A DNA stretch of 64,000 nt. Source: Brienomyrus brachyistius (Eukaryota > Chordata > Actinopteri > Osteoglossiformes > Mormyridae). Positions within the stretch are counted from its first letter, which is position 1. Each line of letters starts with the position of its first letter. Of this stretch, positions 1-10,020 are shown piece after piece. The stretch covers positions 23,476,214 through 23,540,213 of the forward strand of contig NC_064541.1 in NCBI RefSeq assembly GCF_023856365.1, written 5' to 3'. A model generated the notes under the pieces. That model had not been told where the DNA came from. It saw nothing but the letters and a program-made list of their open reading frames with translations, and did no database searches. Made by a program: the position numbers and the translations under genes.

Positions 1-645
1 GGGTTGTCAGCAACTCATTTTCAGTTAATTGTTATTTGTATTTCAGTCACGAAATACTTTTTTTTAGAATTGTTTATGATAGAGAAGATCATGTAACAGT
101 GCAGTTTGGGGGAAATTTCTTTTATTATAAAAATAATAAAACCTTTGAAGAAAGGTTTATTTCTGTTTGCAAACACTGTCAATTACAGTTCTTAGAAAGA
201 AAACTGAAATTGGAAAAAAATCGGTATCGGCAGGTCACACTTGCAAAAAATATCAGAAATTGTAATCGGCAAAAAAATTGCAATCAATGCATCTCCATAC
301 TAATCGTAATCTAATAAACAATATTTATCATGGTTTTACCTTTTTTGCTGGTTCATCATCCAGAATAGTGCCCATGTGTTTTCTCTTCATGTGCTTGTGT
401 GTAGTGTTACAGCCCGAAACTTTGCACAGTGTAAAACAACCGTTTTGTTTTGTGATAATTTGAAATACTCCCACAATTACATAGTGATAATGAAGGAAAA
501 CATTTGTCACAACTAACAACCAAAAAGGCAATTTCATTCAAATTAAAAAGCAATGCAATGATTTAAAATATTGAGGTTGAAGCATTTTCAGCGTTGACGC
601 CATTGACTACGTCGACTGATCGCTGCAGCCCTAGTACTGTTTGTT
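1..645 (-). mobile_element. hAT-type remnants in cep162 intron 8, with a BED zinc-finger-like fragment
   Basis: Read on the minus strand, the right edge (about 600-640) carries the AGGGCTGCAGCGATCAGTCG-type end common in fish hAT elements. An open stretch near 330-450 reads CKVSGCNTTHKHMKRKHM, a BED zinc-finger pattern of hAT transposases. At 215-305 there is a second short block with repeated atcgg motifs, typical of another hAT-derived MITE. No intact transposase remains. Boundaries are approximate. Confidence 0.5.
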
Positions 646-725
646 TATATATAAACAAATTACACATAGCTACACTAAATGAAAAGAAAAAAATAAAAGC
701 CAGACTGGCTCTCATCCCCACTTGC

Positions 726-854
726 CTGTTCCACTGGTCTCCATGACACCGAGAGCCAAACAGCCGTCGTTCCTCACTGGCATATCTGCCGCCTCAGCAC
801 CCTCCTCGGGTTTCTGAGTCCCAGCAGCCGAGTCCAGGGAGTCATGGAAGGAAA
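726..854 (-). CDS. cep162: cep162 coding exon 8
   Basis: A 129-nt exon with acceptor TTGCTCAG. It encodes SFHDSLDSAAGTQ and ends in METSGTG. The mammalian counterpart has LLDSLDS and, at the end, MTGTG. The donor after ACAG is GCAAGT, a GC-AG intron. The next exon must lie left of position 724 or off the window; none is recognisable in 1-724. Confidence 0.83.
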
Positions 855-3800
855 CTGAGCAAGACGGACACATGAAAGGTCTAATTCGTATTCAACATAA
901 GAGTTGTGATGGAATTCTTTTACAAACAAATTGAATAGACATAAGGGTGTTAATGTATGAAAACAGATCTTATACCATGATGTTTTCTTTTTTTTTTACC
1001 TTTCGCAAGCATTCCAGGTCTACTGATTTTCTGCGAACACAATAGTGGTTAAGGATTACAATTTCATTTTGATTAAAACACAAACATTGAACACACACAT
1101 CACAAGAGAACTCCATAACGGCTCTCAACATGAAACAGAAGCTGTCAAAGGACATGTCAACACAAGTGGTGGAAAAAGTGAACCCAATATTAAGCCACCC
1201 TGCTCAGATGCTCAGCATGCAACAATCATATATTTTTTGTAATTGGGTGACGATGTAAAATTTGATGACACGTAAAATGTGTCAGAATAAACATTTGTTG
1301 TTTGGCTTAGCAATGTAGTGAAGTGAAAGTAAAAAATGCAACAACTTAAAATGCTCAAGGAAAGTTAAGTACAGTAACGAAGAATCTGTAAACGCACCCA
1401 TGCATGATAGCAAAAGAACACTGTCCAGGAAGGCAAACCACCACAGCCATTCATGGAGCACTGTAAACGGGCTCTTAAATGATTTACAAAATTAAAATTC
1501 CAATATGATTAGACAGGTTATTTAGACAAAACTGCCAACAAACCTCATCCTGTGCCTCTTTACCGCCCAGTTCATCTTCAAAATCCTCACTGTAGTTCAG
1601 GGTTGCTGGAGAATAACAGACATGAGATTATAAAACGTGCAGAGCTTCTGGTAAAAACTATGAGCCAGCCCACTTTTAACACTCATCCTGCTCATTAGTC
1701 TCCCGCCTGCTCTCTTACTCACCTGGCATGCTTTTGAACTCATGACTTTTCTTTGACTCCAGCTCAGTCACTATCTTTTCTGCATTCCTGTAAATGTAAG
1801 ATCTTTAAACTGATATTTATGGGGCCTGACATAAACAAGAAATTCAGTAAAAAAAAAATAAATAAATAAAAAAATAAATAAAATAAAAAAAAAAAACAAT
1901 TCCATATTACCTACCCTACTGGGTATACAGTTAATCAGAGATACACAATAACTCAATTTTTTCAGAGGATGATATTACAAATATAGTGGAAGAGAGCGGA
2001 GGCTGACAGAATAAGACAACAGAATAAGACAAACAGTTGAAGATAAGGCAGAAGAGGCGCAAAGGACACAAATTAACCATTACTTAAGGGTATTGGTGAA
2101 TGTAGACCCAGTTGAATCCAGCTCTCGGTTCAACTTGGAATAGTCAATAGTGGAGGAAGCTCCCCTCTCCAAGTTGGCAAAGAAATGGGCCTTCTCTTTC
2201 TCCTCATCCAGTGTGTCCAGGCCAAAGCCTGTAACATTTGGTCCTGCTCCAGATGCCAACACCGATTTTGAGTCTAAACACAATGAGACACAGCAATTAA
2301 CGATGCACAGTGCAGACTGATGTACTTCATCCTGATGCCTTTTGGGTATTTTTGCACTGAATACCAATTCTGATCAATCCCAGCACAACTGAGAACTGGG
2401 AATGTCTTGGCATTCCACTGGTGGAGCTGGAGGAGGAGGCTGGTAGGAGAGATGTTTGGGCATCCCTGCTTAGACTGCTGCCCCTGTGACCTGACCCCAG
2501 GTAAGCGACAGAAAATGGATGGATGGATTATTATTATTATTAGTAATGGTAGTAGTTATATGTAAATATTATAACATATGTTTCCCCTGAGGTTCTCTTA
2601 CCCGTTAACGAAGAACAGCAAATATGGAAATAAAGAAAACATACTAACATACTCCTCTCTTAGAAAACCACTACTTAAATTATGTTTTCTCTCAACTTTG
2701 TAACTTCGAATATCGGTGCTGTTGGCTTCCAGGGAAAAGAGAATTAAAGTCCTTCAAAAAATGTATAATAATAATAATCATACAGTAGTAATAAAGGTAA
2801 CTACACATGGTACTGTAGTGTACCTCAAGCCGGTGAACCGCTGTTTTCTCAAGTATCACAAAGTAATGCATTCTTTATTACAAACTATTGTATCTAGCCA
2901 AAATTAAAACCAAAAAAAAAAATTTTAAAAGGTGCCACCACCTTTCCTCCATGATGAATACATGTATATATGAAGAGGAGGGGGGGGGGGGGTCGCACAG
3001 ATTGGAGAGGGGCCGTCATTTCATGAAAATGAAGCTAAAATTTCCGTGCCTTCATTGCATCCACCTCCAGCACATTTCTTACCTTATCCTTGCTTTCTCA
3101 GCACCAGCTTTCTTTTCAGTTTGCTGTCCATTGCAAAGTAGGGATGAACACATTAATACTGAATTATCAGTTCTTTTTATCTGAATGGTTTCATTTTGAA
3201 AATCGATTCTAACTAGAGGTCAAATTTGTTAGCAATTCAATTCAATCGCGATTCTTGAGGGGACGATTCGATGCATCACATTCGATTCAATTAATCAATC
3301 ATTTTGATAACCTAAATTCAAACTTTTTTTTATCTTCCAGCAGCATGTAAATGCAAGAACGTGCAACCCAGAAGTAGGAGTGTCTATATTTAACCCCAAA
3401 ATCGATTGTAATGCTGACAGATTGAGGTACTGAATTGCCACCTTAATAATTACCTGGTAAGGTAAGTGCTCATGATGTTATAAAGAGCAGAATAAGAGCT
3501 ACTAGCAGGCATTTCATAAGGGGAGGAGAAAAGGAAAGGGGGTCCAGACACTCGGAAAATGGACTCATCGATCCACCGGCAGCCACCCCTACATAAAAGC
3601 AGCAAAAATGGTTATTGCCATTATGTAACTACTATGGTTACGTCGCCACTGAAAAATGGAATCGAGATTGGTATCAGCCATACCAACCTTGGATCGAATC
3701 AAAAATGGACCGAAAAAGTAAATCAGTGGTATCTCCCATCCCTACATTTTCACACAAAGCAGGCTAGTACCATTTTAGTTTCCATCTCTTTTGTTTTTTA

Positions 3801-6800
3801 AAGGTGCCACCAGCTTTCCTCCATGATGAATACATATATATGAAGGGGAGGGGGGTTGCACAGATTGGGGAGGGGTCGTCATTTCATTCATTTACTACGC
3901 GCACGTTTGTATATTTATAAATGAGAATTTGAAAGTGTGTGCACAGCAGCTTGACTGGCCAGGAAAGTCATCCTCCCACAGGGAAATCTCCTGAGGCTCC
4001 TAACGGCCACTCCGGCCAGGCCCTGGAGCAATTGTGGGCAGGGGCCTTTCACAAATGCCCAATGATGAAATCACTCTGACAGCCAAGGGATTTGAACATC
4101 AACCTTCTGATCATGGGCATTCGATCATGCCCCAGTAACTCTGTGCACGGAAATGTGCACCCAACCAGCTATAAAATGATATATATATTAACAAATTTTA
4201 ATCCTAACAAAATTTATAATAAAAATGGACACTTACCCTTTGGTTCAAAGCTATATCTGCTGAAAATGACGGGCTCTGCCTGCTCCTCCTTAACCTCTTC
4301 TTCCTTCTCCGGCTCATTTTGGTTCCTTTTTGGTTTTAGCTGTACCTCATCTTCCTCTTGAATAGACTGGGATTTTCTTTGAGATTTTCGAAAAATCTTT
4401 CCAGATGCCAGCAATCCTGAAACTACAATTACCTTTGGTCAACTGCAGATGTCAGTGGTCATAAAACAGACACACACACAAATGTATGACTGTACTAATG
4501 CTGGGCAAAATGGCAAAATATTTTATCACTTTTTTTCCCAGTTATCCTCAATAATTGTATAAGTATAATATAAGTCATTTCTTTACTTCTTTACTTCATT
4601 TTTGTCTAAAATTCCTTTGGATTCCCAGATTCAGAACAAGAAAAATAACCACAAACTGAATAAATTGCAAACTAAAATATATTTATAATACAAAAATAAA
4701 AAAAAATTGTCAGAAGTATGCATCATTAATAATTCATGCAAATTCAGGAAAAATAAATTAGAGACTGATGTATACTATCAAGCAATGCTCCTTATCGAAA
4801 GTTTATCATAATTGCTCAATGCTTAAATACTTTTATTAAAAATTACAAATTAAAAATGAGAAATGATATGGGAGAGAGGAAAGTGTGTGTGTGAAAATTC
4901 TGTAAAATACAGTACAGTACACATCTTGGCCTACTCTGGGTGCTGTACAGTACACTTACCGATTGCTTGTGAGATGTGATGGGGAAGGATGGAGGGAGGG
5001 AGGGAGAAAGAGAGATAATGTGTTTGTTGTTATCTGTAAATGTACTGTACAGCAATTAAATTACCCCGAATGAGTTGTGCAAACAAAGGCTTAGGCAGGC
5101 CTACGAGTGTCAATTGATGCCTTGTTGTGATTAAGTTAAAACTTGGCATGGCGTGCAGTTTAAAACTTGTTTTATTTCCGCCATGGTCAACACGGTTAAG
5201 TGGATCAGCAAACAGTGAATTAAAGGCTACTGGGATATGACTGTATATACAATGATCAGCCATAACATTAAAAACATTTGGCTAATATTGTGCAAGTTTT
5301 CCTCGTGCTACCAAAACAGCTCTGACCTGTAGAGTCATGGACTCCACAAGACCACTTTTAGTAGGTACTGACCACTGCATACTGGAATACTCCACAAGAC
5401 CTGCCGTTTTGGAGATGCTCTGATCCAGTCATCTAACCATCAAAATTTGGACCTTGTCAAAGCTGCTTCGATCCTTATACTTGCCCATTTCTCTTGCTTC
5501 CAACACATAAACTTCAAGAACTGACTGTTTACTTGCGGAATTTATAGTGATACCCTGTGACAGGGTTTAACAGTTCTTTTCCTATTAAAATATGGGCACT
5601 AACATGCTTGATATGAGTGTAAGTGGAGTCAACTGTCTAATTGCCTGTATCAGTATGAGTTTTATCAAACACAATTCTATTATAAAACTGCATGCAAGTA
5701 TTTGTCACATTGTTTTTTATGTTCTTGAGTTTTTAACAAGTGAGAAACAGGCTTTACTTAAAAATATCAGATGCTTGCAAGGTCAAAAATAGTATTTTGT
5801 TATACAGTACTGCATTGTCTGGAACAGCAAACAGGAGAGCTTTGGGCCTTTTAAAATGTTAATATTAACACAAAACACTTATTAGCCAAAGTTTAAACTG
5901 TAAATGCCAATTATTTTAGTTTGTTTACAGTTCATATCGATCAAAAAAAAAATCGTTCAGAACCACCCATTATTATGCCTGTAACATATGGGCAGATATG
6001 TGTAACTAAAAGCCTTCAAGAAGGCCTGCAAGTACTGAAGAGCATAAGCACAGGCTAACCACTACCCCAAAGAAAGTGGCAATTCCAACTGTTTTTGGGT
6101 ACAAAATTTGTTTGTTGGACAATAAAATGCACCATATTTGCCTTTTGAGAGCTTCCTTGCATAGTGTGAGGGACTGCTGCATCATCATGCTTACAGTGAT
6201 GTGGCAATTCAGCTGGATGGGGTCACACCACAGAGTGGGGTGGGGTGGAGTGGAGTGTAGTGGAGTGTAGTGGAGAGGAATGGACAGAGTAGCCTCACTA
6301 CCTGGTAAGCTCCAGGGAGGCAGATTGACTGTTTACTTGAATAAATCATGGTGTCAAGATGCTAATCGTGCCACTGAGGATGCAATATCCACCCCACTTC
6401 ATCTTATTCTGACCATCTTGGAAAACACAAACACTTTATAAAATCCTCTTCATTAATTTCAGCTTGGCTTTTAACACAATCATACCCCAACAGCTGGTGG
6501 CGAAGCTGAGGATGCTGAATGTGGACACAGGCACCTGCACCTTGACCCTGGACTTCCTGACATTGAGGCAGGAAATCATATATCAAAACTGACCTCAGTG
6601 AACACAGGCTCACCTCAGGGCTGTGTTCTGAGTAGGGCTGCAACAAAGGACTATTTTGATAGTTGAATAATCTGTCGACTGTTAAAACGAATAATCGATT
6701 ATTCAGATAAATCGACCAATTACCAAATTACTCTTATTTGATATCATGCATTATGTGGGCAGTCTGCTTGAGAAGGTGAATTGGAATTTGGCTCTGAAGT

Positions 6801-7824
6801 TCATCTGTTTGTGGAAGGAGATTTCTATGTAGATGATGGACTGAAGTCACTGCCTACTGAAGAAGCTGCAAAAAAATTTGCTTAAAGGAAGCCAAGACAT
6901 GCCAAGAAAGCATGTAATTGTAGAGAGGTCATGGAAGCTTTTCCATCTGAAGATCATGCTATCAAATTCAAGGACCTTGATCTTGAAGCTGATGCTAGAA
7001 GCTTGAAGCTGAGCTTCTCTTAAGATCTGTTACTGAGGTGTACTTTTAGTTCCTCCAGAAAGATCAGGCAATAAATAAAAGGTTTTCTTTCCTTTATATC
7101 TAGATTTAATTTCAGGTTAAAAGGTAGCGGCAACTTGTGATGCCAGGCGGGGAGTGTTGTGTTCTGCATTTGGCTCGCTGTTCTCGGGGAATGTCCACAG
7201 AGTTAATGCATGTTCCAGGGTCTTTATGATCTGATCGATCCCATCTTTTACTCCCCATTTGATAGCATCCTTGGTATATATTTTCATTTATTAGTATTTT
7301 ATATGTGATATGTGAAAGAATTTGTTTGTTTGTATTCATAATAATTAATATTTATTTCATTTGCTGCCAAGACGTGCAGAGGTTTTGCTAAACACTATTA
7401 TGCCCTATCGTTTTGCAGCAAGTCTTATGAATCGAAGCTTTGTTTTACGTAGAATCTTTATTAATTACAATTGTAAACACTTTATATGAAGTGTGAACTG
7501 ATTTGTATTTTCTGTTACTTTTTTAGATTTACTCATTCAGTTAATAAATTAGGTTTAAACACACTTGGTTTGATAATTGTGGAAGGCGTTTAGCTGCCTG
7601 TCAAGTTGTGCCACGGGACACAGTGCAGTGAGGACAGAACACCATCATTATTCATACCTTTAAAAAGATATGAATAATGTACTCCCTGATCATTAGTTTC
7701 TAATGAGTGATGCACTAAATGTGATGAAACACATTTATACTATACCTAGTGGTGCTACCTAGGCCTGAGATATGTATAAAACATAATATGCATTATTTTA
7801 TGAAATATATATATATATCTATAA

Positions 7825-7870
<46 letters not shown>

Positions 7871-9977
7871 ATCATTTCAAATCATCCAACACCCCCTCCC
7901 CACAAACATGCAAACAGTACCAAGTGGGGAACTTTTTGTTAAAAAAAAAAAACTTGACAGTTTAAAAAACATTATATACGAGTAATCTTCTAACCGGCGT
8001 TAACCTGTCAAGGGTGGTGCTCATTAGCGGTGTTGAATATCGTTGTTTTTAGTCTCTGTGGGAAATGTTTGATTGCTGGGCCAATTTAAGTAGGATTTTT
8101 TTTTCTTAAATTTGCAGGGTGTCTAAGACTGTCTAAAGCATTATTTATGTCTGAAGCAACTTTTGTAACCGTGTACCACCTCAGAAGGTATTGCACTCTC
8201 TGTGTATCACCATTATAGCCAACTTTTACATACAATGACTTTGCGTACCATACCAGTTGAAAAAAATAGCATTTTTGTTTAACTGCATCAGAAATTTTGG
8301 CTAAAGGCCTGAACTGAAAGTCAAATCATTAATCTTTATCTTGCTTTGTATTAGTCACTGTCAGACACCGACACTAGGTTGCTAGTCGGATATCGTCGCT
8401 TACCGATAACGTTGTCATATCACACAGGGCTAGTGCTGGCCTGACTTCCAACCGGCACTGCAGCAGCCTCCAATTGTTCACCAAGTTACCTACAAACAGC
8501 CTATTTTGTGAGTGATAAGAAAACACCCACTTATTCTCTTGTGTCTCAGTTTTTTCATTATTGTGATGGACCCCCCGCACCCATCCTGCTTAGCAAATTT
8601 TTAATCACCAAGATTTCAAAATACCGGAAATGTATTGCAAAATAACATTTTTTTTTTTTTTTTTATATCATATGCCTGGTATTAATGCATGGACAATATG
8701 AGGGTATGAAAAATCAGATCACGCAAACCTCTCTCAACCCAGCTGACTATCGTGGTCCTCATGATGTGACAATTGCATGTGCACAACATGTAACATTAAT
8801 ATTTATAATTACAATTAGGGCTTGCATGATATGTGATTCCTTTTTTTTAGCTATTCACTGAAACAGACAAGCAGGAAGTTTAAGGGGTTTTAAACGCATG
8901 CAAAATTTGTGCAGTTAGGAAGAGCAGAAATTCAACTGTAGAAGGCTAATGGTGCTAATAAATAGAACAGGTTGAAATATCATTTTGACACTAAAGAACC
9001 AGCAGACTTATCAGCTGCTGACACCAGCTCAGTGTCAGAGACACATAATGTCCTCCGTATTTCAGTCGCTTAGTCTTCACCTTCTAGACACATTGTTTCT
9101 TGCTCTTTAATATCCTGTCAAATATTGCTTTTAATTAGCACATCAGCAGTTCTTTTTGTGATGCTTATTCAAATAAAACCAGCCAAAAAAAATCTACACT
9201 AAGACCTTACTATGTACTGTGGCCCTTTTCCTCACTTCTGAGGAAAAAAGAGTGGTCATACTTGATTAAATCTAGTAAGGAACCAATTCTATACTGTATA
9301 ACTGTAATTTGAGTCTAGTGAAATACATGGGCATTGCATGTGAAACTTGTCAATTACAGAACCACACTACCTATGTACGGTCTCACATAACTTGCTCCAA
9401 GAAAGAAAACCCAAACCTCTATAAACATGTACAGTATAAATTTTTAGTTACACTATGAACATTAGGTAAAAACACAAGTGCAACATAACTTAATCATAGG
9501 TCTAATAACATTTTATGGACAGCCCATCAAGCTCATTTGGGAATAACTTAACTAATGTGCGCTACATCTTGTCAATAACCATGCCAAGTGGCAATCCCAG
9601 CTGTAATGACACATTGGTTCAGCATTTTGAGTTAACAGCAACTTGTGTACATCCTGTGGTTTTCCAGATTACTGTAAAGGACAATTGTAATTAATATTTA
9701 AATGTTTACATGTGCACTTCACAATCAGTAGTTACCATTTGTTTACGGTCACTGGTGGCTAATGGATACAGTGCAATCATTAATAAATATGTATAGAAAT
9801 AGATACTCGGAAAATTAAGTAGTGTTCATTGTTCCCCACCGTGCATTTATTAAACCACACTTTACTTCACACGTCTAACCCTTTACACTTTGAATGATGG
9901 AATTGCTAATGAACATGCATATTGCTCTCCTAAAATATGTCAACAGCTTTCTCATCTTTCCCGGTCATATATCCATG

Positions 9978-10020
<43 letters not shown>

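Noticed and set aside
36..537. Short ORFs at the left edge as cep162 exon 9
   Set aside because: No match to the sequence expected after MTGTG; the text fits a BED zinc finger and hAT-type repeats instead.
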